A stretch of 45,508 nucleotides of DNA from Clostridiales bacterium (GCA_018335855.1 JAGXRM010000020.1:1-45508); one strand, 5' to 3'; positions 8,147-16,330 are shown, counted from the stretch's first letter. Numbers and translations are program-made. The notes: generated by a model from the letters alone, not told the origin.

Positions 8147-9316
8147 TTAAAATCCAAACTGTCCGGGCAGGTTGCTGAAATCGTCAAGGACCGGGGCGTT
8201 GCTTCGCCCGTCGTCATAGCCCGGAAAATAGTGGCAGTTAAGGCAAGTGTTGGCCGAGTGGCACATAAAACAGGTCTGGTCAATTGTCTGGCCCGGCACT
8301 ACCCGGGGCATGTGGCCCTCGTGCCAGTCTTTGCGGTGCTTGGCTGGATGGCAGGAGCCACAGGAAACATCGGTAGTCTGAGGCAGGTCGGTTATATTGT
8401 TGTCATGGCAAACCAGGCAGCCATCTCTGTCCCGTTCACCTATCCGGATGCTGTAGCCATGCGTTTGCTTGAAAATACCGTCTCCGTGGCTTTCCGGGCG
8501 AACGCGGTGGCAGGAGATACAAAAGCGGTTACTACGGGAATAATCGACAAGCCGTGTCCGTTCGTTGACCACCATTTTCTTCGGGCCGGTCCAGCCGTGG
8601 CAGAAATTGCAGTCATCCAATAGCTCCCGAGCTTCGTTGCCGTGCCGGACCGTAAAACCGGCCGGTTCGTGATAACCAGGCAGTCGGATCTCGCCGTGGC
8701 AGGAGATACATTCGGTGGTGACTTTACGCCGGAAGTGGCATGACATACAGTCGGCCTTGTTCGTCTGGACGAGGCTGCGGGCCATTTCCTGCAGACCCAA
8801 GTCTTTGTCCCAATCGGCGAAATCGACTTTGCGGGTGATGGTACGGCGGGCTATATCCCCATGGGCAACGGCACTGTGGCAGGAGGCGCAGCGAACCCGT
8901 TTATCGGTGTGCTGTTCGTGGGGAATGATCAGGTTGCCGGGAACGGATGCCTGGCGGTTGTAACTGTGGCAGCGGAAGCAGGTGTCGTCATCCACGCCGC
9001 GGAAAAGACGGATTGGCAATACGTATGATTTTGTTATTTCGGAATATGTGCGGCGGGTCATGTCCTTTACGAAGTTATAGACGCCCTCTATCCCTTCTTC
9101 CGTGTGGCATTCGATACAGCCCACTTGGCTATGGGATGACACCTTCCAGGTGTAGTACTCAGGCTTCATAGTATGACATTTTACGCAAAACTCGGGCGAG
9201 TTTTGCGTGACATCAGCAGAGAAAGAAAAGATTGTGAGAAATGTCACCAGCAGAAGCGTAAAATAGACATATTTGATTTTATTTCCCGTGGGATGGTGCT
9301 TTTCATTTGTAGACAT
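8147..9316 (-). CDS. Twelve-haem NapC/NirT-type membrane cytochrome (389 aa), module two
   Basis: The start ATG 9316 follows AGGGGAG. A single membrane helix lies at about residues 14-34, directly followed by a NapC/NirT-like tetrahaem domain (FCVKCHTMKPEYYTWKVSSH, then GCIECHTEEG). Twelve CXXCH motifs were counted: CVKCH, CIECH, CFRCH, CASCH, CMSCH, CISCH, CNFCH, CISCH, CLVCH, CGSCH, CFMCH, CLNCH. NapC/NirT proteins take electrons from menaquinol, so the likely role is quinol oxidation with transfer into the other cytochromes. The extra eight haems make it much longer in haem content than a plain NapC. It is a clear paralogue of the 367-residue protein at 13011-11908, with the same haem count and several shared haem blocks (GCLVCHD in both). 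Confidence 0.9.
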   Translation of the reverse strand: MSTNEKHHPTGNKIKYVYFTLLLVTFLTIFSFSADVTQNSPEFCVKCHTMKPEYYTWKVSSHSQVGCIECHTEEGIEGVYNFVKDMTRRTYSEITKSYVLPIRLFRGVDDDTCFRCHSYNRQASVPGNLIIPHEQHTDKRVRCASCHSAVAHGDIARRTITRKVDFADWDKDLGLQEMARSLVQTNKADCMSCHFRRKVTTECISCHGEIRLPGYHEPAGFTVRHGNEARELLDDCNFCHGWTGPKKMVVNERTRLVDYSRSNRFCISCHRVRPESHGDGIFKQTHGYSIRIGERDRDGCLVCHDNNITDLPQTTDVSCGSCHPAKHRKDWHEGHMPRVVPGQTIDQTCFMCHSANTCLNCHYFPGYDDGRSNAPVLDDFSNLPGQFGF

Positions 9317-9726
9317 CTGTCATTCTCCCCTGCGGGCCCTATGTAACTATTTCGCCGCCGTGTCGAATATTCCTGCTGCAATTAACCAACTTTACAATAA
9401 TTTTTCACATGTGAGAACGATAGGATTAACAGTTCATTTAAGGTCTGGGATACAAATTTTTGTTAACGGCATCTATTGCTAATTATGAAGCTGGGTCCCT
9501 ACGATGTCAAGTAGTATTTTTGTCAGAAGTGTGACCGTTAGAAATATTAGAACGCCTTATTTCAGGACATTTCTCATCCTGAATATGGGTACTTAGTACT
9601 ATTCGACCAATGATAAATTACTCCTTCCTGCTTAGGAAACTTTTTCACATAATTATTACAACAAGATTACATTGGGGACAATTGACACCGAACAAATGTT
9701 GCAGTTTTATTACAGTATTTAGAATG
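9317..9726. other. A+T-rich gap of 410 bp between the two cytochrome modules
   Basis: No gene is supported. It presumably holds the end of the module-one transcript and the promoter of module two, but neither could be pinned down. Visible structures are a 10-bp palindrome TCACATGTGA (9405-9414), about 90 bp before the start at 9316 and a possible operator, and a weak hairpin TTCAGGA/TCCTGAA (9561-9567 with 9577-9583). Confidence 0.5.
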
Positions 9727-11025
9727 TTATTGTATCGTGTCATGGCAGGGCATACAAAGATCATTGCCCCGACGGAGCTTCATCTTGGTAAATTGGGTGC
9801 CGTGGGGCCCGTGGCAGGAGGTGCAGACCATGGTGCGGTCCCTGAGGATGTCCCAGTGGGGCTCTCCCACCGGATGGTTGGTAGTACGGTGCTTGAGGCC
9901 GGGGTGACACCGGTTGCACAGATCCAGCTCATAAGCATCCAGCAGGTGGGGAAAGACGGAGCCGTGAATCTGGTGGCACTGGCCGCAGCGGAGGAAGGCG
10001 TGGGCGCTGAGGAAATAGTTATCGCCGATTTTATCGTGGCAGAACAGACAGAGGTTTCCCCTGCCGTCCAAGGGGAAGCGGCTGAGGAATTTATAGTCGG
10101 AAGAGTGGTGCTCATGACAGGCCAGGCAGACCTTGCCGTCATCAAAAAGGTTATTGTGAGGCGAATCTCCCCAGCCCAGATTATGGATGTTTTCGTGGCA
10201 GAGGAAACAGAAGTCCTGCTCCCTTTCTTCAGGTAAAAGCTTGGGGCCAACAGAACTATGGGGTTCATGACAATCGGTGCAGTATCCTTCACCGTAGGGA
10301 CCATGTTTAATGGGACGACTTAATTCGCTTTTCCTGTCGTAGTGGCATGAATAACAAAGGATGGTTTGGTTCTGCGTGGTGAGACCGCGCCAGGCGGAGG
10401 CATGGGGCTGGTGGCAATCGATGCAGTGGCCCCGTTCAAAGGGCATGTGCTGCATGGGACGCCCCCATTCTTCCTCCTGCCGGTGGCAGGATTGACAAAG
10501 CATGGTCAGCGGTGTGCGCAGGAGGGCTTTTTCCGGAGCCATATGTGCTTCATGGCAGGACAGGCATTGTCTTTTTTCATAAGGCATATGGCCTACAGGG
10601 TTGTCGTAAAGGCCCATCTCATCAATGTGGCAGGAATTGCAAAGCATTCGCTCTTCCACAACCAGGGTGGATTTCTCAAAGAGTTTGTGGCGTGTGTGGC
10701 AGCTTTCGCATTGTTTTTCGCGGACAGGCTTATGTATGGAGTAGCCGGGTTTGGCTTGATACTCAAAGTGGCAGATGAGGCAGGAGTCGATGCTGGGCAG
10801 GTAGGGTTCCCCGAAATGGGTGTGGGGGTTATGGCAACGGAGGCATGTCTGGTCGGTGAAGTCGATGTCCTGATGGGCAGGGATGTCCTTCTTATCCCAG
10901 TGACAGGTTGTACAAAGGCCACGGGCGCTGGCCGGAGGCAGTTTGGGCAGAAGCCAGAACGGGATAAGAAAGGAAAGCAGTATGATGACAATGAGCATTG
11001 AAGCGAATCCGAGGTACTGCTTCAT
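9727..11025 (-). CDS. Seventeen-haem c-type cytochrome with doubled CXXCH repeats (432 aa)
   Basis: ATG at 11025 (MKQYLGFAS) is chosen because it opens a normal membrane segment (about residues 7-26) and has AAGGGGATG upstream; the frame extends further up into a palindromic element, which is unlikely to be coding. Seventeen CXXCH motifs cover almost the whole chain at about 23-residue intervals: CTTCH, CLRCH, CLICH, CESCH, CNSCH, CLSCH, CQSCH, CIDCH, CYSCH, CTDCH, CFLCH, CLACH, CLFCH, CGQCH, CNRCH, CTSCH, CMPCH. Many are followed by -PH or -RH, as in doubled-CXXCH cytochromes, where these His residues act as axial ligands. One haem per 25 residues fits an electron wire running out from the membrane. 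It is the last gene of module one. Confidence 0.9.
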   Translation of the reverse strand: MKQYLGFASMLIVIILLSFLIPFWLLPKLPPASARGLCTTCHWDKKDIPAHQDIDFTDQTCLRCHNPHTHFGEPYLPSIDSCLICHFEYQAKPGYSIHKPVREKQCESCHTRHKLFEKSTLVVEERMLCNSCHIDEMGLYDNPVGHMPYEKRQCLSCHEAHMAPEKALLRTPLTMLCQSCHRQEEEWGRPMQHMPFERGHCIDCHQPHASAWRGLTTQNQTILCYSCHYDRKSELSRPIKHGPYGEGYCTDCHEPHSSVGPKLLPEEREQDFCFLCHENIHNLGWGDSPHNNLFDDGKVCLACHEHHSSDYKFLSRFPLDGRGNLCLFCHDKIGDNYFLSAHAFLRCGQCHQIHGSVFPHLLDAYELDLCNRCHPGLKHRTTNHPVGEPHWDILRDRTMVCTSCHGPHGTQFTKMKLRRGNDLCMPCHDTIQ

Positions 11026-11047
11026 TCCACAAACATCCCCTTCCCTG

Positions 11048-11171
11048 GAGGCTGTTGAAAAAGTCACATCTGACTTTGTTGCTGGCTGCAGCTTTTCGCT
11101 TCGACGTACAGAAGTACGCCTCAGCAAAAAGCTTTGCCGCGCCGCGCATCTGTAACTTTTTGAACAGCCTC
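11048..11171. repeat. 124-bp imperfect palindrome (MITE- or REP-like element)
   Basis: The ends GAGGCTGTTG-AAAAAGT and ACTTTTT-GAACAGCCTC are inverted copies with single mismatches. Nested pairs continue inwards (AGCTTTT with AAAAGCT, then CGTAC with GTACG around AGAA at 11105-11118), so the whole element folds on itself with the centre near 11110. It lies between the TPR stop (11222) and the 17-haem cytochrome start (11025) and contains no gene. In RNA it would form a long hairpin that could shield or split the transcript. No second copy is visible in this window. Confidence 0.7.
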
Positions 11172-11221
11172 GAACGAATGTTAAAAAGCTTACTTCTGCG
11201 GCGTTTTTGGAAAAACCGTAA

Positions 11222-11884
11222 TTAACGTGTTTTTGCGAGTTGGTCGATGGCTTCCTGGTTGGTGAAATCTAGGCGGAGGATTTTTTCCCATTGGGCTCGG
11301 GCTTGTTGGGTTTCGTCCTGGGCGAGATAGGCTTTAGCCAGCATGTGGCGGGCTTTGATTTCAAAGGAACGGTCCAGGTTCCGGGCGGTGAGCAGTTTTT
11401 TGAGGACAGTTACGGCATCTTCGTATTTTTCCTGTTCGTGAAGGATGCCGCCCAGCATAAGGCTGGCGCCGAGGAAGCCGGGCTGAATGAGGATGGCGCG
11501 GCGGAGTTCTGTTTCGGCCGCCGGGTAGTCTTTGCGGCGGTTGTAGATGACGGCTAAGTTGTAGTGGGGTGCGGAGAGGCGGGCATCCAATTCAATGGTT
11601 TTTCGGTAGTGTTCGATGGCGTCGTCTTCCCGGCCCATGGCTTCATAGCTTTGGGCTTGCATATAGTGGATGGAAGCGTCATTGGGCGCTTTTTGTGAGG
11701 CGTCCTGAAAGTGGGCCAATGCTTGGTCAATGGCACCGGTGCGGTATGCACGGATGCCGTGCTGAAGCAGGCTTTGTAAAGTTGCTCTCGGAAAGAAGAG
11801 CCTGGAACCGATGTTCCAGGCGCTTCCTAAGAGCAAAACTATGATGGTTATAATAATGAGAGTTTTTGATGGCGGTTTGCCCAT
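11222..11884 (-). CDS. Membrane-anchored TPR protein of cytochrome module one (220 aa)
   Basis: ATG at 11884 is preferred over a GTG nine bases upstream because AAGGAG lies 8 bases before it. One membrane helix lies at about residues 8-25, then TPR units from about residue 40 (ALAHFQDASQKAPNDASIHY, EDDAIEHYRKTIELDARLSA and AETELRRAILIQPG are the recognisable helix pairs), ending near the C-terminus. It lies 23 bp behind the 12-haem cytochrome gene and before the 17-haem gene. The role is probably the same as for the TPR protein at 8120-7467: holding cytochromes or other partners together outside the membrane. Confidence 0.87.
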   Translation of the reverse strand: MGKPPSKTLIIITIIVLLLGSAWNIGSRLFFPRATLQSLLQHGIRAYRTGAIDQALAHFQDASQKAPNDASIHYMQAQSYEAMGREDDAIEHYRKTIELDARLSAPHYNLAVIYNRRKDYPAAETELRRAILIQPGFLGASLMLGGILHEQEKYEDAVTVLKKLLTARNLDRSFEIKARHMLAKAYLAQDETQQARAQWEKILRLDFTNQEAIDQLAKTR

Positions 11885-11907
11885 GTCAGGCACTCCTTCG
11901 CCTTAAG

Positions 11908-13011
11908 TTACTGTCCGAAACCTACGTTCTCTTTGGTGTGACAGACAAAGCATGATGTGGCGCCGTGGCAGTCGAAGCAACCAAACGATCCTTTATCTTT
12001 GACGGTGGCTTTGTGATCCCAGTACCAGCGGGGATCATCGTGACCGTCAGCATATTGTTCGTGGCAAGAGGCGCAAGAGATGACGTTGGCAGCGGGCATG
12101 GGAGCCTGCGGCACAGACCAGTCGTGGCAGACCAGGCAGCCGGTTTGATCCGCTTTGCCGGGGATTTTGTGGCCCACTGACCAGAAGGCGGTGTGGGTAA
12201 CGGGGCGCACGCCCTCGTGGCAGTCGCGGCAGAATTTAGCGTTTCTTGTGATTTCAGGAATGGATGTACCGGATACGGTCCGGTCTTTACCAAAGCCGGT
12301 ATGGCAGCGCATGCAGTCGGCAATATCTTCGCGGACATAAGGTCCGTGGCGGTAGCCGAAATCTGCAAAGTCGTGGTTTTGCGGAATCCGGATTTCCTGG
12401 TGACAGGCATTGCAGTTGTAGGTAACACGTTTGCCGTCATGGCATTCCAGGCAACCTGTTTTTCTCAGGGAAAAGTCATCATAGCTGACTGTTTTGAATT
12501 TGGCCATCATATCGTCTGTGGGCTGAAACGCCGCCATGGAAGTGAGACCGGCGTGGGCCACATCGGCGTGGCAGTCGGCACAGCTTGTGCCGTACCCCAA
12601 ATGAGGGGTATGGAAGTCGGACTGAAGATCCAGGGACGGGGTAATTCTCCGGTTTGTTGAATGACACTGCAAACAAGCTTCACTGCTAATTTCCCGTTTC
12701 CCCTGAATGGGAAGAGAAACATCTTTCGTACGGTAGGTAATCCACTCTTTGACACCGCGCATTTTAACGGTAAGAAAACCGGTGCCGGGCTCGACGTGGC
12801 ATTCGAGACAACCGACGTTGCTGTGCGGTGAGTTTTGCCAGGTGTAGTAGTAAGGCTCTATAACATGGCAATTGGCGCAAGACTCAGGGCTGGACATGTC
12901 AGAAACAGCAACCAGACCAAAAAAGAAAATAAGGGCTACTGCAAGGCCGACAATGGCAAATAATTTTTTATTGCCATGTGAATCGCCTTTCAAGAAACGA
13001 AATTTGGACAA
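11908..13011 (-). CDS. Twelve-haem NapC/NirT-type membrane cytochrome (367 aa), module one
   Basis: The start is TTG at 13011, supported by GGGAGGT 7 bases upstream; the next in-frame ATG lies inside the chain well past the membrane helix. A helix at about residues 17-37 is followed by a NapC/NirT block (SCANCHVIEPYYYTWQNSPH, then GCLECHVEPG). Twelve CXXCH motifs are present: CANCH, CLECH, CLQCH, CADCH, CLECH, CNACH, CMRCH, CRDCH, CLVCH, CASCH, CFDCH, CFVCH. It should oxidise menaquinol and feed the 17-haem cytochrome encoded two genes downstream. It heads module one and is separated from the 9-haem gene upstream by a terminator, so a promoter must lie in 13020-13240. Confidence 0.9.
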   Translation of the reverse strand: MSKFRFLKGDSHGNKKLFAIVGLAVALIFFFGLVAVSDMSSPESCANCHVIEPYYYTWQNSPHSNVGCLECHVEPGTGFLTVKMRGVKEWITYRTKDVSLPIQGKREISSEACLQCHSTNRRITPSLDLQSDFHTPHLGYGTSCADCHADVAHAGLTSMAAFQPTDDMMAKFKTVSYDDFSLRKTGCLECHDGKRVTYNCNACHQEIRIPQNHDFADFGYRHGPYVREDIADCMRCHTGFGKDRTVSGTSIPEITRNAKFCRDCHEGVRPVTHTAFWSVGHKIPGKADQTGCLVCHDWSVPQAPMPAANVISCASCHEQYADGHDDPRWYWDHKATVKDKGSFGCFDCHGATSCFVCHTKENVGFGQ

Positions 13012-13353
13012 ACTAATGACCTCCCCCGGATGTGAATAATGGCACTTTACTAAGAGAAAAAAATATGATTCCTTTTCTTACTGTGCCTTTTTACGTACCT
13101 TGTGACGTTTTACCCTAATCATATTCGCTTCTGTCAGGGAAATTCCTTCTGCTTCGTAATAAAATATTCACATTTTCGAAAAAATCCCGACATTTCTTTG
13201 ACATATTAGAAGCTATTCCGCGGTTAGACTATTAAAAAAACAGACAAAACACAAGACCCTGGCGCTCAGGCGTATTACCATACGCCAGCATGCCAGGGTC
13301 TTGTAGAAAAATGTGAAGTTTTTAAACGACCTGGGTAGGACGGCAAAGCTGCC
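13012..13353. other. Gap of 342 bp before module one: terminator plus leader
   Basis: The distal half (13236-13303) is the terminator of the 9-haem cytochrome gene. The remaining part is A+T-rich, with no open frame worth calling, and must contain the promoter and leader of the 13011 gene. No -35/-10 pair was clear enough to name. Confidence 0.5.
13236..13303 (-). terminator. Terminator of the nine-haem cytochrome gene
   Basis: CAAGACCCTGGC (13252-13263) pairs with GCCAGGGTCTTG (13292-13303), and an inner stem CGTAT/ATACG lies in the loop. On the minus strand it is followed by TGTTTTGTCTGTTTTTTTAA. It separates the 9-haem gene from module one. Confidence 0.8.
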
Positions 13354-14439
13354 CTACTCAGGGTTATAGTTATTTTTGATATCTTCCAGGGTGTCACGGA
13401 GCAATTGTAAAACAAACGGTGAATTGTGAACACCCAGGGATTTGTCGCGGTCGAATAACTTGTAATTTTCGTAAGCATTCTCCAGAATCAGATCGGGGTC
13501 GTTGTCAAAGGGCAACGTTCCGCCGCGGTGACACTGGTTGCAGGTGCCGGGCTCGTTGCCGGGCAGGCTGCCGTTATTCCTCTCTTCCAGTGCACCTTGC
13601 AGTTCAGTGAGGAGGCTTTGCGCTTCCTGCTGCCTGCCGGCGATATCATAATTGTCGGTTTCACCGTGACAGGATACACAGGCGGCGGTGTTCAATGCAC
13701 TTCCATCAGGAGCGCGCATAGAGAATGTATGACCGCCCAGATTGGGTACGCCTGGCGTTTGGTCCATATGGCAGGTAACGCAGCGGTCGCCGCTGTTGTG
13801 CGGGTGATTGGTAAGTGCTGAGTAATCATTGTAATGGTAGCCGCCGGTACCGGTCATGACTAGGTTCTGCCACTTGCCGCCGTGGCACTGGGAGCAGAGT
13901 TCACCTTTAGGTAAACGGAGCAGTTGGGACTGGGCAGACTGGTGCGGGCTGTGGCAGGCGGTGCAGGTCACAGCTTCCGGCTCGGATGTGGGCGGTGGTG
14001 CCCAGGCTTGTTTAAAGTTATCGCCGCTGTTGAGAACAGCGGCAAAGCCGCTGGCCTGATGGCATTTCATGCATTCCATGATGCGGGGGTCCTTGGGAAA
14101 CAGGTCTAAGGGAATCTGAGCATGGGGTGACATAGTCCACTGGGCATGCTGGTCTTGGTGGCAGGCAGCGCAGGTGTCGGCCCGGTAGTCCACAGAAGGT
14201 AAGTTTGAGACGTTTTTTATATGGGCGTCTATGCCGGAGTGGCAGTCGCTACAGGTTAGGCCGCTTGTTCCGTGGGCAGTTGCTTCGTATCGTGCTATTA
14301 GGTCGTTGTGGCAGGAGGCGCAGTTGGCATCGCCTTTGGCGATGTTGTTGTTGACATTTGGTGCAGGCTGATTTTGGGTGGCGCAGCCGGCTATTGGCAG
14401 TATAAGCAGGATCAGTATCGCTAAGATTGTCCTTGGCAT
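13354..14439 (-). CDS. Nine-haem c-type cytochrome lipoprotein (361 aa)
   Basis: A short signal ends in the lipobox LPIAGC, so Cys19 should be lipidated and the protein tethered to the outer membrane face. Nine CXXCH motifs follow: CASCH, CSDCH, CAACH, CMKCH, CTACH, CSQCH, CVTCH, CVSCH, CNQCH. The spacing and blocks such as HGTSGLTCSDCHSG and EAVTCTACHSPHQS resemble pentahaem/octahaem nitrite-reductase-like or cytochrome c554-like proteins. No CXXCK catalytic haem site is present, so nitrite reduction is not claimed. The last 70 residues have no haem and look helical. It is monocistronic: a CRP/FNR-like box lies upstream and a strong terminator follows. It probably shuttles electrons at the cell surface under a redox- or energy-dependent regulator. 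Confidence 0.86.
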   Translation of the reverse strand: MPRTILAILILLILPIAGCATQNQPAPNVNNNIAKGDANCASCHNDLIARYEATAHGTSGLTCSDCHSGIDAHIKNVSNLPSVDYRADTCAACHQDQHAQWTMSPHAQIPLDLFPKDPRIMECMKCHQASGFAAVLNSGDNFKQAWAPPPTSEPEAVTCTACHSPHQSAQSQLLRLPKGELCSQCHGGKWQNLVMTGTGGYHYNDYSALTNHPHNSGDRCVTCHMDQTPGVPNLGGHTFSMRAPDGSALNTAACVSCHGETDNYDIAGRQQEAQSLLTELQGALEERNNGSLPGNEPGTCNQCHRGGTLPFDNDPDLILENAYENYKLFDRDKSLGVHNSPFVLQLLRDTLEDIKNNYNPE

Positions 14440-14468
14440 GGTGTCACTCCTGTCTTGTTCCTGCTTTA

Positions 14469-14511
14469 AGTTTATTCGAATAATTTTTGTTGGGCTGTGA
14501 TGCAGGTCACA
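14469..14511 (-). promoter_or_regulatory. CRP/FNR-family operator with promoter before the nine-haem cytochrome
   Basis: TGTGATGCAGGTCACA (14496-14511) is a perfect TGTGA-N6-TCACA palindrome. A -10 candidate TAAACT (14474-14469, minus strand) would put the transcription start near 14462, so the box centre lies about 41 bases upstream, the class II activator position. The gene start is 14439. Which regulator binds is unknown. Confidence 0.55.
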
Positions 14512-14536
14512 GTTGGATGTTGGATGTCGGAGGTCG

Positions 14537-14567
14537 GCCTGGAAAAAATCGGCGAATTGCCGATTTT
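14537..14567 (-). terminator. Terminator of hemL
   Basis: AAAATCGGC pairs perfectly with GCCGATTTT (14545-14553 and 14559-14567) around a 5-base loop. On the minus strand it continues into TTTTTTCC. It lies about 75 bp beyond the hemL stop. The flanks contain loose inverted copies of GTCGGAG (14527 and about 14606), perhaps an old repeat. Confidence 0.75.
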
Positions 14568-14642
14568 AACTTCACGGAAAACCAAGCTGACTTCTGACTT
14601 CCAATCTCCGACTTCCAGATTGGACCAGACCTCAAGCCTTGG

Positions 14643-15935
14643 TTAGCTGATTTGGGAGGCGGCGGCGAAGGCTTTGTCGGCGGCGGAGAGGGTTTTGTCC
14701 AGGTCGGCGATGGTGTGGGCCAGGGAGACAAAGCCTGCTTCGTATTGGGAGGGGGCGATGTAGACGCCGTTTTCCAGGAGGGTTTTGAAATATGTGCGGA
14801 AACGGGGGAGGTTGGATGTGGTGGCGGTGGGAAAGTCGTAGACGTCTTCGGCGGTGAAGTAGATGCAGCTCATGGAGCCTACCCGTTTGAAGGTGGTTTC
14901 CACGCTGTGCTTATCTGCTAGTTTCTTCAGATCCTGAGCTAGTTCGGCCGACATATTTTCCAGCTTCTCGTACACATTCCGCACTTGTAAGGCCAGGAGC
15001 ATTTCGCGGCCAGCGGCCATGGCCAGCGGGTTTCCGGAAAGGGTGCCTGCTTGGTAGATGGGACCGGCTGGCGCTATGTGCTCCATGATGTCTTTGCGGC
15101 CGCCGTAGGCACCTACGGGGAGGCCGCCGCCGATGATTTTACCCAGGGTGGTCAGGTCAGGCATGATGTTGTAGCGCTCCTGGGCGCCGCCGTAGGCGAC
15201 GCGGAAACCGGTCATGACTTCATCGAAGATTAAAAGTGCGCCGTATTTTGTGGTAACGTCGCGCAGTCCTTCCAGGAAGCCCTCTTTGGGAATAGCCAGT
15301 CCCATGTTGCCGGCAATGGGTTCCACGATGACGGCAGCGATTTCTTCGCCCATTTTCTCAAAGAGTTCTTTTACCGCTTCCAGGTCGTTGTAGTTTACTG
15401 TCAGGGTATCCTGAGCAGTTCCTTTGGTCACTCCGGGGCTGTCTGGCAGGCCTAGGGTGGTGACGCCGGAACCGGCTTTAATTAATAGGCTGTCGCCATG
15501 ACCATGGTAGCAACCGATGAATTTGACAATTTTGTCCCGACCGGTGAAGCCGCGGGCTAAGCGGAGGGCGCCCATGACTGCTTCGGTGCCGGAGTTGACC
15601 ATGCGAACCATCTCTATTGAGGGGACGGCATCGATGACCAGTTTGGCCATCTCTGTTTCTATTTCAGTTGGGGCGCCGAAGCTTGTCCCCTTCTCTGCCG
15701 CTTTCTGTATGGCAGCCACAATTTTGGGGTGGGCATGGCCGAGGATCATGGGACCCCAGGATGCCACATAGTCTATGTATTCTTTTCCGTCTACGTCAAT
15801 AATCCTGGAGCCTTTGGCTTTGGCTACAAATATGGGATCCATACCTACTGATTTAAAGGCCCGTACCGGGCTGTTGACGCCACCGGGCATCACTTCTTTG
15901 GCTTCGGCAAATAGTTTTTTTGAGCGTTCAAACAT
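14643..15935 (-). CDS. hemL: Glutamate-1-semialdehyde 2,1-aminomutase
   Basis: This PLP enzyme converts glutamate-1-semialdehyde to 5-aminolevulinate, the second step of the C5 haem pathway in the cytoplasm. The 430-residue length is normal. The N-terminal signature [15 protein letters not shown], the PLP region [16 protein letters not shown], the FDEVMTGFR block and the PLP lysine Lys266 in [19 protein letters not shown] are all present. ATG at 15935 follows AAGGAGG. It is cut off from the rest of the haem genes by the plus-strand toxin-antitoxin cassette at 16087-17260 and ends in its own terminator, so it is probably transcribed alone. The same direction and pathway suggest it was once the last gene of the big haem operon. 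Confidence 0.96.
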   Translation of the reverse strand: MFERSKKLFAEAKEVMPGGVNSPVRAFKSVGMDPIFVAKAKGSRIIDVDGKEYIDYVASWGPMILGHAHPKIVAAIQKAAEKGTSFGAPTEIETEMAKLVIDAVPSIEMVRMVNSGTEAVMGALRLARGFTGRDKIVKFIGCYHGHGDSLLIKAGSGVTTLGLPDSPGVTKGTAQDTLTVNYNDLEAVKELFEKMGEEIAAVIVEPIAGNMGLAIPKEGFLEGLRDVTTKYGALLIFDEVMTGFRVAYGGAQERYNIMPDLTTLGKIIGGGLPVGAYGGRKDIMEHIAPAGPIYQAGTLSGNPLAMAAGREMLLALQVRNVYEKLENMSAELAQDLKKLADKHSVETTFKRVGSMSCIYFTAEDVYDFPTATTSNLPRFRTYFKTLLENGVYIAPSQYEAGFVSLAHTIADLDKTLSAADKAFAAASQIS

Positions 15936-16031
15936 AAAATCGCCTCCTTGAACTGATTCATATGTACCAAATCTAATTTATGACACTATTCTATACCCGA
16001 CAAGTTAAGAATGCAATGAAACAGTGTTTTC

Positions 16032-16061
16032 TTGCATAAGAAGAGTAAATCATATTATAAT
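16032..16061 (+). promoter_or_regulatory. Promoter of the AbrB-like antitoxin gene (copy 1)
   Basis: TTGCAT (16032-16037), an 18-base spacer, and a perfect TATAAT (16056-16061). About 42 bp around it recur upstream of mntA. Confidence 0.6.
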
Positions 16062-16086
16062 TTATGTAAGTAATGGGGGGGATGAA

Positions 16087-16323
16087 ATGGGTACTGTAAA
16101 ACTCTCTCGTATGAGGCAGATTACAATTCCGGCTAACGTTTGCAGGCAACTATCTATGAAAGACGTTGACTATCTCCTGTTAGACGTGCACGAGGGAAAA
16201 ATCGTATTAACCCGAGCACCTGAAAACTTTGCAAAACATTTTAAGGGAATCTCCAAGGGACTGTTTGGCAAAACAGCAGAAGAAATCGATGCCTACGTTA
16301 CTGAAGAGCGCAAATCATGGTAG
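16087..16323 (+). CDS. AbrB/MazE-fold (VapB-like) antitoxin or regulator (78 aa)
   Basis: ATG at 16087 follows a G-rich ribosome site (GGGGGGGATGAA). The N-terminal 45 residues fit the swapped-hairpin AbrB/SpoVT domain (MGTVKLSRMRQITIPANVCR, then LLLDVHEGKIVLTRAP), which binds DNA as a dimer. The C-terminal tail GLFGKTAEEIDAYVTEERKSW is the kind seen in VapB antitoxins, where it wraps the PIN-domain toxin. No PIN gene follows; instead an MntA/HepT pair starts 78 bp downstream behind a second promoter. It may be an orphan antitoxin that now represses both promoters, or the third part of the cassette. That is inference. Confidence 0.8.
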   Translation: MGTVKLSRMRQITIPANVCRQLSMKDVDYLLLDVHEGKIVLTRAPENFAKHFKGISKGLFGKTAEEIDAYVTEERKSW

Positions 16324-16330
16324 TCGTTAC

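Noticed and set aside
13354-14439. Assignment of the nine-haem lipoprotein as a nitrite reductase
   Set aside because: Blocks resemble that wider family, but the CXXCK catalytic haem site is absent and the haem count differs.
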